DNA of 64,000 nucleotides from Phytohabitans sp052068095 (lineage in GTDB: Bacteria; Actinomycetota; Actinomycetes; Mycobacteriales; Micromonosporaceae). Shown one piece after another: positions 18,431 to 27,020 of the stretch; within the stretch, counting starts at the first letter, position 1; every line of letters begins with the position of its first letter. The translations under genes were made by a program, and so were the position numbers. Under the pieces are notes generated by a model. That model saw only the letters and a program-made list of their open reading frames with translations, searched no databases and had not been told where the DNA came from. The DNA is taken from NCBI RefSeq assembly GCF_052068095.1, contig NZ_JBQHDG010000020.1, positions 173,503-237,502 of the forward strand. The letters run 5' to 3'.

Positions 18431-18594
18431 ATGACCGCGCTGCACGACCTCACGTACACCCGCCGGGCCCAAGGCGACCTCGATGAAGCCGAGCAGCTGT
18501 TCCAGCAGGTGCGGGAGTACCGGTCAGACAAACTCTGCCGCGACCACCCGAACACGTTGATCACTGAGCACAACCTGGCGTGGCTACTGCACGC
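18431..18594 (+). pseudogene. Tetratricopeptide-repeat fragment
   Basis: About 54 codons read as one and a half TPR units of the kinesin-light-chain type: RAQGDLDEAEQLFQQV followed by DHPNTLITEHNLAWLL. Nothing before them continues the repeat, and the frame breaks exactly where the Tn554-like module begins. It is the tail end of a larger TPR protein, of the sort often fused to NB-ARC domains in actinomycetes, removed by recombination. Confidence 0.6.
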
Positions 18595-18601
18595 CCCGGG
18601 G

Positions 18602-20061
18602 CTAGCGTTGCTCGGCGATTTCCCGTGTCGGCTCAGTTGTCTCCGGCCAGATCGTCTTGGCGTAGCGCAGGGCGGGTTTGGCGGTCAGTCCGAACATGGC
18701 TGCGATGTGCAGTGGGTCGCCGTCTGCGGCGCGGGCTTCGTCGAGGATGCGGTCCTCGCGGAGCTGTGCGGCAGTGGCGGGTAGGCCCCGGAAGAGACTG
18801 GTGAACCAGTAAGCGCTGACCGGGCCGCGTTCGTGGGCGGTGCGGCGGGTCAACATCAGATGGGCGTTGCTGGTGTCGGGCCAGCGGCTGTGCCGGTAGT
18901 CCAGGTAATCACTCAACGCCGCTGCCGTGAAGGAATCGAGCGACCGGCTGGTGGCGTCGAGTTTGAGCCGCATGTTGGGCAGGTCGATACGGTCCAGTGT
19001 CAGCTGTCGGGCCTGGTGCGGGTGCAGCGCGTGAACGCCAATGAGAGCAACGGCGACCTGTAGTGCCGGGTTGTGTTGGGCGGCTTCGCCGATGGCGTGC
19101 AGGGCATGACTGTCCAGTGTGGTGGGTGTGCTGGGGTTCTTGCCGCTGACGCGGACACGTCGGGTCGGGTTGGCGAAGACGAGGCGCTGGGCCTTGAGCC
19201 CGCCGAACAGGTCCCGTAGCGCGTTGGCGTCCGATGCCTGGTGGGTTCGTCCATCCAGCCAGGCGACCACATCGTCGCGGGTGACCTGCCGCAGCGTCGT
19301 GTAGCGGGCGGCGACGTCGAGCAGGAACGGGCGGGCGGCTGCGAGGAGCGTGAAGGCGGTGACGCGAGGTCTGGCCCGGCGGCGTGGGGTTCCCTGCCGC
19401 AGGACCGCGATCCGTGCGAGCTCATCGCGCTGACGGTGCTGGCCTTGACCGGCTCGCCGGGGTCGTGGCAGCTAGCGAGCATCCGCAGACCACGACGGAC
19501 CTGCTGCAGCGTTCGTGGTGGCCAGCCGTTGTGCTCGGCCAAGGCGTCGGCGTGGCGCAGGGCGAGGTCCAGGAACCGGGGATCGCGAGGTGGATCGAGG
19601 CTGCTGGCATGCCGGCAGTCCCGCGGCGGGTCGACCAGGACCAGCTGAGTCCGTTCGGGCGCCGGGACCGATCTGGTCACCACGGTCAATGTCGGTGCCG
19701 TGGCGGGTGATGCCGTGGCGTGCGCCGCTGGCCGGCGGGTGCGCAGCGATCGGTGCGTGTCGGCCAGGAACAGCTGCTGCCCGGTGATCGCCGCAGTGGA
19801 CAGGTCGACGGCGGTCTTGTTGCCCGGGCCGGCGATAAGGCCGGCTTGTCGGCGGCAGAGCCGGCAAACGCCGTCCCGGACAGGAACGCCTCGGCGGGCG
19901 CAGGTCAGGCATAGTCCGGTGGGGTACTTCGCGGCGAAGTTCGCGCAGCCGCGGCAAAGCCGCTGCCGCAGCACACCCCAGGCCAAGCAGTGCGCGCAAC
20001 TGCGGGCGGGTCCCCGATACTCGCGTGGCCGGCGCCGCTGTGGGCTCGTACTCTCCCTCAT
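18602..20061 (-). pseudogene. Zinc-ribbon tyrosine recombinase (TnpB-like), frameshifted
   Basis: The product begins MRESTSPQRRR, with Cys pairs in a zinc-ribbon region (SCAHCLAWG, RLCRGCANF, GLCLTCARRG, GVCRLCRRQ, residues about 20-75), then an N-terminal SAM-like domain and a catalytic domain. Near 19430 the frame shifts by -1: codons up to KASTV continue as RQRDELARIAVLRQG in another frame, through DDVVAWLDGRTHQ to the end. Catalytic-region landmarks are HALHPHQARQL, where the usual Arg of box I appears to be His, then LREDRILDEA and ALRYAKTIW with the probable Tyr. Its ATG overlaps the stop of the small regulator gene. Without the shift it would be about 486 residues. Confidence 0.65.
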
Positions 20062-20378
20062 ACCGGCGGTTTCGTGCGGCCGGCATGCCAGCGTTGGATG
20101 GGGGCCTCGCCGGCGACGGCCTTGAGGGGAGCCTGCTTGGCCGGCCGCTGCTGATTGGCGGGTGTCTGTTCGAGCACGAGCAGGTCGTTGGGTGTGCAGC
20201 CCAAGACGGTGCAGATGATCTGCAGGTCCTCCAGTCGGATCGTCACCGGCTGGCTGGACCACAGGTGCGACACCTTGCCCGTGCTGATAACCAGGCCCGC
20301 GTCGGCGAGCATGGCCTGTAGCTGGGACGCCTTCCAGATGTCCCGTTGCGCGGCTGCCAGACGCAGGTTCCACTTCAT
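20058..20378 (-). CDS. Small helix-turn-helix (XRE-like) protein of the recombinase module
   Basis: 106 residues from an ATG that overlaps the upstream recombinase stop (ATGA) and ends overlapping the start of the second recombinase. A Cro/C1-type helix-turn-helix is seen at residues 15-60: QLQAMLADAGLVISTGKVSH, then IRLEDLQIICTVLGCTPNDL. The C-terminal 40 residues are basic and Pro/Ala-rich. It probably regulates or assists the recombinases, in the position of TnpC in Tn554. This gene is intact. Confidence 0.75.
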   Translation of the reverse strand: MKWNLRLAAAQRDIWKASQLQAMLADAGLVISTGKVSHLWSSQPVTIRLEDLQIICTVLGCTPNDLLVLEQTPANQQRPAKQAPLKAVAGEAPIQRWHAGRTKPPV

Positions 20379-21449
20379 CGTTGTCGGCTCCCAAAGCGGT
20401 CGGCGGCGCGCTGCCCGGCGCTGGCCCAGGCATCCTCGATGTGGGTCTTGTCGACGTGGACGTAGATCATTGTGGTGTTCAACCACGCGTGGCCGAGAAC
20501 CTCCTGGATAGCCACGACATCCATCCCGTTGCGGTAGAGGTCGGATGCGGCGAAGTGGCGCAGCAGGTGCGGCGACAGCCGCCCCACCTGCGCGGGCAGA
20601 TGGGCGGCGACGGCCTCGGCCAGGCCGTCACGGAGGGCATCAGTGGTGGCGAAGCTGCTGCTGCCATCGGCGTTTCGCCGCTCGGACGGGAACAGCGGCG
20701 CCAGCGGGTCGTTGACTCGGTCGTCGAACTCCCAGCGTGGGCCGTGCACCCACCAGTCCAGCAGCTCTCGGGAGCCGTTGATCAACGGGACCAGTCGCTC
20801 CTTCTTCCCACGGCCGTTGCTGCCCTTGCCCCGCAGCAGCACCTTGCCGAACCGGCCCAACTCCCACCGCAGGTCCCCCATGCGCAGCAACGACAGCTCC
20901 GAACCCCCGCGGGCCGATCAGGCTAACCATCCGGAAAGCGGTGTAGTTACGCACCGACGGGGCGTACTTGCGTGCACTGGCCAGACTGTCCTGCCAGCCC
21001 GTGAACAGCTGCGCGACCTCCCGCGGCGCCGGCGGGATCCGCAACCGGGAGGCAGTGCCACCGCGGGGCCGGTTGACCTCGTCCAGCGGAGACTCGACCA
21101 CGAACCCGGTCGCGGCGTGGATCTCCGCCTTGTGACGCAGCTCAAGGAACTCGAAGTACACGGCGAACGCCGCCGCCCTGCGGACCCTGGTGCCGGGCAT
21201 CGCCTCGCGCAGGTGCCGACCGAAGTAGGCGTCCGCATCGCTCGGCGCCATCGTCCACAACGGACGGCCAAGCCACTCCCGCAGATCCTCGACCGCTGCG
21301 ACGTCGGCCCGGATCGTGCCGTCAGCGATCCCGGCCGAGGACCGCGCCAGCACGAACTCGGCCAGCAGATCCTGCTCGAAGGCCGCGACATCCGCCGGCG
21401 CCCCCAGCCGCAGATGCGACCGCAGGTCCCGCACCACCGCCAGCGCCAC
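20375..21449 (-). pseudogene. Tyrosine recombinase (TnpA/XerC-like), frameshifted
   Basis: Starts at a GTG. The N-terminal core-binding domain runs to RNYTAFRMVSLIG; the next codons shift by one base in a run of five G at about 20904-20908. With four G the protein would continue PRGSELSLLRMGDL, carrying the box I Arg. The rest is open: LSPHLLRHFAAS (box II His-x-x-Arg) and LGHAWLNTTMIYVHV with the catalytic Tyr, about 357 residues in total. The extra base falls right at the first catalytic Arg, so both partial products are inactive unless frameshifting occurs. The stop overlaps the small regulator's ATG. Confidence 0.7.
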
Positions 21450-21630
21450 CCGAAGCCTCCACCTCAGCTATCCATGCCAAGACTCACGATCCCCGGCGGA
21501 GTCTCAGGAATCGTGAAGCTGGATCATAGATCGCTGGGGCTGAGCTGTCCACAAGGGAGCTCCTGGTCGAGTCCCTTCCCAGCCAGGCTCCCGGATCGAC
21601 AGACCGATCGGAACTCGCCGGAACATGGGT

Positions 21631-22336
21631 TTAGTGGGAACGGACGGCGGTCCACCTGTCGGCCTCGACCCGCTGGCGGGAGAACCCGATCACGCCCGCG
21701 ACGGCGGCCTTGAGGTTGTCGTAGCGGATCTTCCCGGTCGGTACCCCCGAGCACGTTGAAGGCGTGGACGTGACCCTCGAAGAAGGCTTCCTGCCCAGCC
21801 GAGGCACTGACCCTGTGCACGGCCTTGCCCGAGTAGGAGAGCCGAAGGCTGAACAGCGCGCAGGTTACGAGCTCGCCGCGCAGGCGGATGGCGACGTCGC
21901 CGAAGTCAACCTCGGCCTCGCGGCCCGGGAGGTGCTCTTGCGGGATGAACGCGTTGGCAGGTTCCCGTCCGACCTCGACGCGAATCTCACGGCGTCGGGT
22001 GGCGACGTACTCGCGGACCATCCAGTACGACACCACCCCGGCCCCGTCATGTTCGTCAAGCAGTCGATCGAAGATCCGCTTCGCCGTGTGTCGCTGCTTC
22101 CGCGGCGCGTCGAGGTCCGAGCGCAGCCAGTCGTCGATCACCACTCGGTACGCGTCAAGCCGTGAGCCGCGTTTGGGCGGTTGCCTTCTCTCCTTCGGCC
22201 ATGCAGATTCCAGCGCCGCTGTCACGGTTCGGAAGCCGACGCCGTGCTTGCGCTGCAGCGCGCGGTTGGACATCCCAGATCGGGCATCCCGTCGGATCGC
22301 CGCGTACAGGTCGACCCGGGAACGCGGCTGCGTCAT
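21631..22336 (-). pseudogene. IS21-family transposase IstA, truncated and frameshifted
   Basis: The ATG at 22336 is preceded by AGGAG. The helix-turn-helix MSNRALQRKHGVGFRTVTAA and the start of the integrase-type core (EVDFGDVAIRLRGELVTC, the first Asp) are clear. At a run of five G near 21745 one extra base shifts the frame. The correct continuation is VPTGKIRYDNLKAAVAGVIG and FSRQRVEADRW, which then hits TAA at 21631 after about 235 of the usual 400-500 residues. The rest of istA and all of istB are missing, and no inverted ends are seen. A dead remnant. Confidence 0.75.
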
Positions 22337-22439
22337 CGGTGGCACTCCTGACGTGAGCACGCCGTGGGCACGACTTTCGGCACCGGGCCACCGCCCGGGA
22401 ACGGTGACCGCATGCGACCACAGCCCGGAATCACTGGCC

Positions 22440-22745
22440 CTACCGAGGTGCCTGGTCATGTGCTGCGCAGGGCTTCGATGGGCAGTACTGAGTCGGCCCG
22501 GAGTGCGGGGTACGACCGACGACGGAGCCGATGAGCAGCGAGTAGGCCAGGTCGAGTCCCACTGAAGCCCAGGTCAGTACGACGGCCCGGCCTTGCGTGG
22601 TGACGAAGACGTTGGTGACGAGCACGCCCAGGATCAGGCCTGTGATGCCGCCGACGACATCAACCTCGACACCACCTGTCCGCCCCGTGTCCCTGGCGCG
22701 ACGAAGATCTGCTTGCGCGGTGCCTAATCGGTCTTCCCGCAACAC
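22440..22745 (-). pseudogene. Small membrane-protein fragment, possibly from a NACHT gene
   Basis: About 100 codons contain two hydrophobic stretches (GGITGLILGVLVTNVFVTT and SVGLDLAYSLLIGSVVG) after a short charged segment LREDR. That pattern resembles the charged-then-Gly-rich helices following the NTPase domain in actinobacterial NACHT proteins, like the remnant at 11948-12949, but the match is weak. No ribosome site is evident. It may be a chance open frame or a small membrane protein. Confidence 0.3.
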
Positions 22746-22757
22746 CTCGCGGGCCCC

Positions 22758-23591
22758 TCAGTGTTCGCTACTGAAGAACCGTAGCAACAGCGGGCCGACG
22801 GTCTGTGGGTCGACGACGTGATCCGGCCCCTCGAGGGTCTCCCGTTGAGCGTGGGGTAGTAGGTCTGCAAGCTCGTCGGCTGCGCGGTCGAAGAAGTCCG
22901 AGGGCAGGCCTGCCATATAGGGGACCGTGATCGGTCCTCCGGTGGTGACCAGGACCGGTTGGGTGACCGTTGCCAGTCGATCGGCCGGCAATTGGAAGCG
23001 GTTGAGGAAGACGCTGTCGTGGACCAGCGTGGGCGCGAGGGCGACCGAATGCGCCCAATGCGCCGTCTGCTTGCCTGCCGCTTTCCTGGCCGCGATGTTG
23101 TCGTCGGAGGCGCCGGTCACGCGCATGAACAGTTCGAGAACCTCCTCGTCTCGCCCGGCGTCGAAGGCGCGTCGGGTGTCCGCGACGTACTCCTCGAATC
23201 GCGGGCGTATGTCGTCCCCGACCGCGTAGGGCACCTCCCACACGGCGATCGTGTCGATGGCTGACCCGGCCGCGGCGGCTTCCAGCGCCAGCGCGCCGCC
23301 TGAGGACGCCCCGAACACGTGTGCCGAGCCGCCCGCCTCCGCGATCAACGCATCCAGGTCCTCGATCTCCCGCTCCACGGCGTAGGGCTCGGTGAAGCCG
23401 CTCGCGCCGCGTCCCCGACGGGCATAGTTGTAAACCGTGAAGTGCTCGGCGAGAGCCGGCGCCAAGGGAGCGTTCTCGGCTCCGTCGTCCAGTCCGCCGC
23501 CCACCAGGATGACGGCCGGACCGCTTCCTTCCCTGTCGTAGGCGATGGTGGTGCCATCGTTTGATGTCACGCGAAAGGCCATCTCGTTCAT
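22758..23591 (-). CDS. Alpha/beta-hydrolase
   Basis: 277 residues; the ATG has CGGAGA about six bases upstream. The fold is seen from ILVGGGLDDGAENAP (oxyanion loop) and VYNYARRGRGASG, with the nucleophile elbow GASSGG (Ser near residue 98) and the catalytic His in GPDHVV near the C-terminus. No signal peptide, so it acts in the cytoplasm. The substrate is unknown. It is the last gene of a same-strand group after PadR, an ABC exporter and a DoxX-type protein, with 27 bases to the DoxX gene. Confidence 0.87.
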   Translation of the reverse strand: MNEMAFRVTSNDGTTIAYDREGSGPAVILVGGGLDDGAENAPLAPALAEHFTVYNYARRGRGASGFTEPYAVEREIEDLDALIAEAGGSAHVFGASSGGALALEAAAAGSAIDTIAVWEVPYAVGDDIRPRFEEYVADTRRAFDAGRDEEVLELFMRVTGASDDNIAARKAAGKQTAHWAHSVALAPTLVHDSVFLNRFQLPADRLATVTQPVLVTTGGPITVPYMAGLPSDFFDRAADELADLLPHAQRETLEGPDHVVDPQTVGPLLLRFFSSEH

Positions 23592-23618
23592 CTCACATCT
23601 CCGTTCGAGAGGTTTGTC

Positions 23619-24041
23619 TCAGCGCCTGAGCAGCGTGCCGACGACGGCCTCGGTGCGCGACCACCGCGCCCTTGCGATCACGGCCGCCACGACGAGAAAG
23701 GCGAGCGGCAGCCAAGGGCTCTGCTCGAGCACGAACTGATCGGTGATCACAGCACCGGTCAGCAATGCCGCCAACCCGAGACTGGCCAGGCCCGCCAGAG
23801 CCGGGACCAGAAGTCCAACCCCTCCCGCGACCTCCAGCGCTCCGACCAGGTACCGGAGCCACTGGCCAGCCCCGATGTCGGCGAACATGTCCACCATGAC
23901 CGGGTCGCCGGCGAGCTTCGAGATTCCGCCGCCGGCGATTATCGCCGCCAGCACGACTTGCAGAATCCAGACCCCGATGCTGCTCGCCCGCCCGGGCGTG
24001 TGCGCAACGGTTTCCGAGTTGTTCTTGGGGATGGTGCTCAT
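23619..24041 (-). CDS. DoxX-like four-helix membrane protein
   Basis: 140 residues from the ATG with AAGGAGAG upstream. An earlier in-frame start at 24125 is less likely. Four hydrophobic helices with the DoxX-type pattern: IGVWILQVVLAAIIAGGGISKLAG, here given in part as AAIIAGGGISKLAG, then FADIGAGQWLRYLVGALEV, GLASLGLAALLTGAVI and a final helix. DoxX relatives are linked to redox and thiol stress in actinobacteria, but the biochemical function of this one is unknown. Probably co-transcribed with the hydrolase and the ABC exporter. Confidence 0.82.
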   Translation of the reverse strand: MSTIPKNNSETVAHTPGRASSIGVWILQVVLAAIIAGGGISKLAGDPVMVDMFADIGAGQWLRYLVGALEVAGGVGLLVPALAGLASLGLAALLTGAVITDQFVLEQSPWLPLAFLVVAAVIARARWSRTEAVVGTLLRR

Positions 24042-24144
24042 TCGGCTCTCCTTGTCGTGTCCGGGCCTGGTACCGGTGATGGCGTTGGCCGAGTGGGCCG
24101 GGTTGTCGGAGTTGATTTCGACCAAGTGCTCGCGGTAGCGGCAT

Positions 24145-24990
24145 CTACTTCTTGTTGCGGTAGAGGACCATGGTGATGGGACCGAAGACCGCGACGAGAA
24201 GTACGGACGAGACGAGCACCCAGCCGATTTCCCCGGCGGGCACCGAGCCGTCCATCAGGCCGCGTACCACGGTCGCCAGGTGGGTGATCGGGTTGACCTC
24301 GATGACCGCCTGCATCCACCCGGGCATCGTCTTCGGGTCCACGAAGATGTTGCTCACGAACGTCAGCGGGAACATCACCATCATGCTGACCCCCGCCACC
24401 GAGTTCGGCGTGCGCAGGATCAGGCTGAGCATCGTCCACAGCCACGACAGGCAGAACGAGAACACCAGCAGCAGCGCCACCGAGAGCACCACGCCGACGG
24501 CGCCACCCTCCGGCCGGAACCCTAGGACCAGTCCGAGCGTGATCACGATCGCCGACCCGATCGAGTAGCGCACCAGATCGCCGAGCAGGGCGCCGACCAG
24601 CGGCGACGGTCGCCACACCGGAAGTGACCTGAACCTGTCGAACACCCCCTTCTGGATGTCGGTGTTCAGCGTTATGCCGGTGTTCATGGTGATCATGACG
24701 TTCGCCTGCACCAGGATGCCGGGCAGCAGGAACTGTAGGTACGCCTGTGTCGACCCGGCGAGCGCGCCGCCGAACAGGTAGGTGAACATCAGCGTGAACA
24801 TGATCGGGAACATGGTCACGTCGACGAGCTGCTCCGGGACGTGTTTGATCTTCAGCAAAGCGCGCCAGCCGAATGTCAACGAGGTGAGCACCGGGCCGGG
24901 GCGAGACGGCCGCTCGCCGGCCAACAGCACACTGCGCAGCGCGTCCTCGGTGACCGGCGCCGACGCCGGTTCTGCGGTCGTGGCATTCAT
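24145..24990 (-). CDS. ABC-2 type permease (DrrB-like)
   Basis: 281 residues. After a 40-residue cytoplasmic N-terminus with ALLKIKHVPEQLVDVTMFPI come six membrane helices. ABC2 motifs include FLLPGILVQANVM and, in the second half, SNIFVDPKTMPGWMQAVIEV followed by NPITHLATVVRGL, typical of daunorubicin-type exporters. Its ATG overlaps the stop of the ATPase gene (24987-24990). It would form the membrane channel of a drug or lipid exporter with that ATPase. Confidence 0.92.
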   Translation of the reverse strand: MNATTAEPASAPVTEDALRSVLLAGERPSRPGPVLTSLTFGWRALLKIKHVPEQLVDVTMFPIMFTLMFTYLFGGALAGSTQAYLQFLLPGILVQANVMITMNTGITLNTDIQKGVFDRFRSLPVWRPSPLVGALLGDLVRYSIGSAIVITLGLVLGFRPEGGAVGVVLSVALLLVFSFCLSWLWTMLSLILRTPNSVAGVSMMVMFPLTFVSNIFVDPKTMPGWMQAVIEVNPITHLATVVRGLMDGSVPAGEIGWVLVSSVLLVAVFGPITMVLYRNKK

Positions 24991-25952
24991 GCGGCATCCT
25001 CCTCGGGTGTCTCCTCGGCGGCGTGTCCGGTCAGGGCGAGGAACACCTCGTCCAGGCTCGGCTGACCGAGCGCGAACTCGGTGACGTCGATGCCGCTGCG
25101 GGACAGCTCGGCCAGGGAACGGGCGACCCGCTCGGGGTCGGAGATCCGCGCGGACAGCGCGGCCGGGTCGGCGGACGGCTCGGCCGGCACCTCGAGGACG
25201 CCGGCGAGGACCCGCTCTGCCTCGGCCCGCTGCTCGGGCGCACGTAGCCGTACGTGCAGCGAGCCGGCGCCGACCGATGCCTTGAGCTGGCCGCTCGAGC
25301 CCTCGGCGACCACCTTCCCGTGGTCGATCACCGCTATCCGGTCGGCCAGCTGGTCGGCCTCGTCGAGGTACTGCGTGGTCAGCAACACGGTGGTGCCCTC
25401 GGCGACCATGCCCCTGACGATCTCCCACACCTGGTTCCTGCTGCGCGGGTCGAGCCCGGTCGTCGGCTCGTCGAGGAAGATCAGTTCGGGGGTGACGACC
25501 AGGCTGGCCGCGATGTCGATGCGCCGGCGCATCCCGCCGGAGTACTTCTTCACCTGCCGGTCGGCCGCCTCGGCAAGACCGAACGCGTCGAGCAGGTCGG
25601 CCGCCCGCTCCCTGCCTCGGCGGCGTGAGTAGCCGAGCAGCCTGGCGAGCAGCAACAGGTTCTCCACCCCGGTGAGGTCCTCGTCGACCGACGCGAACTG
25701 CCCGGTGAGGCCCACCCTGCTCCGCACCGCCTGGGCGTCACGCACGACGTCGTAGCCGAGCACTTGCGCCTCTCCGGCGTCGGGGCGCAGGAGCGTGGCC
25801 AGCATGCGGATCGTGGTGGTCTTGCCCGCCCCGTTCGGACCGAGCACGCCGTACACGCCCCCGGCGCTCACGGCCAGGTCCACACCGGCGACCGCGTGGG
25901 TCGTGCCGAAGCTCTTCTTCAACCCTCTCGTCTCGATCGCGAACTTTCCCAT
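24987..25952 (-). CDS. ABC transporter ATPase (DrrA-like)
   Basis: 321 residues from the ATG at 25952 with AGAAGG upstream. Walker A GPNGAGKTTT is at residues 38-47, then signature YSGGMRRR, Walker B LIFLDEPTTGLD and an H-loop region. The C-terminal 90 residues match the DrrA-type extension ending in FALGQPSLDEVFLALTG. It powers export by the adjacent permease. Expression is probably controlled by the PadR gene just upstream; repeat elements lie in the 103-base gap. Confidence 0.94.
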   Translation of the reverse strand: MGKFAIETRGLKKSFGTTHAVAGVDLAVSAGGVYGVLGPNGAGKTTTIRMLATLLRPDAGEAQVLGYDVVRDAQAVRSRVGLTGQFASVDEDLTGVENLLLLARLLGYSRRRGRERAADLLDAFGLAEAADRQVKKYSGGMRRRIDIAASLVVTPELIFLDEPTTGLDPRSRNQVWEIVRGMVAEGTTVLLTTQYLDEADQLADRIAVIDHGKVVAEGSSGQLKASVGAGSLHVRLRAPEQRAEAERVLAGVLEVPAEPSADPAALSARISDPERVARSLAELSRSGIDVTEFALGQPSLDEVFLALTGHAAEETPEEDAA

Positions 25953-25995
25953 GGGTTCGATTCCTTCTCTCGGTGTTGCGAACGGATTGGTTGAG

Positions 25996-26054
25996 CTAGT
26001 CAAGTTTGATTACTTGGCCAGAGTACGCGAGGAGGAAACGTCTAGTCAAGTTTG
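25996..26054. promoter_or_regulatory. Repeat elements before the ABC operon, candidate PadR sites
   Basis: The 13-base sequence CTAGTCAAGTTTG occurs twice, at 25996-26008 and 26042-26054. The first copy is part of an inverted repeat CAAGT-TTGATT-ACTTG (26001-26016). The location between the PadR gene and the ABC operon, and the AT-rich composition, suggest an operator/promoter. PadR sites are usually such short-arm palindromes. Confidence 0.5.
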
Positions 26055-26055
26055 G

Positions 26056-26649
26056 TTAGAAGCGCATCTTGAGGTGATCGGGGACCGTTCGCCACGAACC
26101 CGGATCATCGGCCATGGTGTAGGCGCCCTCAGACAGTCGTTTGCTCAGGCTCTTCGCCCACTCCAGTTCGGTGCGTGCGTGTCCCGCCCACAGTTCGGCC
26201 TGATCGCGGACGTGCTCGGGGGTGTCCCGATTGGGGTGCTCCCGCCACTTGGCCTGCTCTACGAGCTCCGCTTCCAGGCGCGTGACCCGCTCGTTAACGT
26301 GCGCGATGGCATCTGTCCTGGTCAGCATGGGCAACATGGCGATGGACGCGTTGAGCATGGCCGGGTCGTGGGTGCGCCGCAGACCGTCGCGGACCAGTTC
26401 GACTATCTCGTCACGTCCCCGAGCTGTCGCGCGGTACAGAACGCGCTCCGGCCCGGAGTTGCCCGGCTCGGCGTGTTCGGTGAGGAGGCCATCAGCCGCC
26501 GCCTTCTTCAGCGCGTGATAAATCGAGCCGGGCTTGATCTTGGCCCAAATCTCCGCACGCCAGCTCTGCAGTTCGGACCGCACCTGGTAGCCATGCGCGC
26601 CGCCGGAGAGGTGCACGATACCGAGTACCAGGAGCTTCGTCGCCGACAT
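26056..26649 (-). CDS. PadR-family transcriptional regulator
   Basis: 197 residues from the ATG with GGAGG about eight bases upstream. The PadR winged helix is clear: KLLVLGIVHLSGGAHGYQVR, KIKPGSIYHALKKAAADGLL and the wing GPERVLYRATARGRDEI. The C-terminal half is helical (Vir_act_alpha_C type). Many PadR proteins with this layout repress a neighbouring drug exporter and release it on ligand binding. Here the DrrAB-like exporter follows in the same direction. Confidence 0.92.
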   Translation of the reverse strand: MSATKLLVLGIVHLSGGAHGYQVRSELQSWRAEIWAKIKPGSIYHALKKAAADGLLTEHAEPGNSGPERVLYRATARGRDEIVELVRDGLRRTHDPAMLNASIAMLPMLTRTDAIAHVNERVTRLEAELVEQAKWREHPNRDTPEHVRDQAELWAGHARTELEWAKSLSKRLSEGAYTMADDPGSWRTVPDHLKMRF

Positions 26650-26764
26650 GCGCCCACCTCCGCTCAATCTGCTCGGACTCGCTCCGCTTGCGCGCCCGCC
26701 AGGGTGGTGTCAACTCCCACCAACAGTAGGGTGCCCTCCTGGTCCGGGTGGTGTCAGCACTGAC

Positions 26765-27015
26765 CTACAAACGGTGCTGGTGGAGACCTCCAAAGCCAGC
26801 TCGGCCGCCGGGAGTAGCCATAGTCTGTCGGTCTGCCAGAAACGACTCAAGGTAACCTCGAGCGACCTGCAACGGTGAGACGACCTCACGCGGCGATGCC
26901 CAAGCCGCGAACCTGGCAAGGCTGACCAGGTAGCCGCGAACCGTGCTGGCAGCCAGATTCCGGGCGCGAAGGTGGCGCCGCCACTGCCCGGCATACAGGT
27001 CCCACTCAGGCGCGC
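26765..27015 (-). pseudogene. N-terminal fragment of a tyrosine integrase
   Basis: Reads as the core-binding (SAM-like) domain only: WDLYAGQWRRHLRARNLAAS, TVRGYLVSLARFAAWA and a further helix ending FLADRQT, then nothing related. The catalytic domain is missing. At its upstream end it meets the opposite-strand FtsX fragment, so 27015-27021 is a recombination junction. Confidence 0.55.
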
Positions 27016-27020
27016 CCGCG

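Larger units (their letters stand above)
18602..21449 (-). mobile_element. Tn554-like three-gene recombinase module
   Basis: Two different tyrosine recombinases flank a small helix-turn-helix gene. All three are on one strand and joined by ATGA overlaps (20375-20378 and 20058-20061). The plan recalls Tn554 (tnpA, tnpB, tnpC), although the order and small protein differ. Both recombinases carry a frameshift, so this copy is probably dead. No terminal inverted repeats are seen, as in Tn554. It interrupts a TPR gene fragment on the left. Confidence 0.6.
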
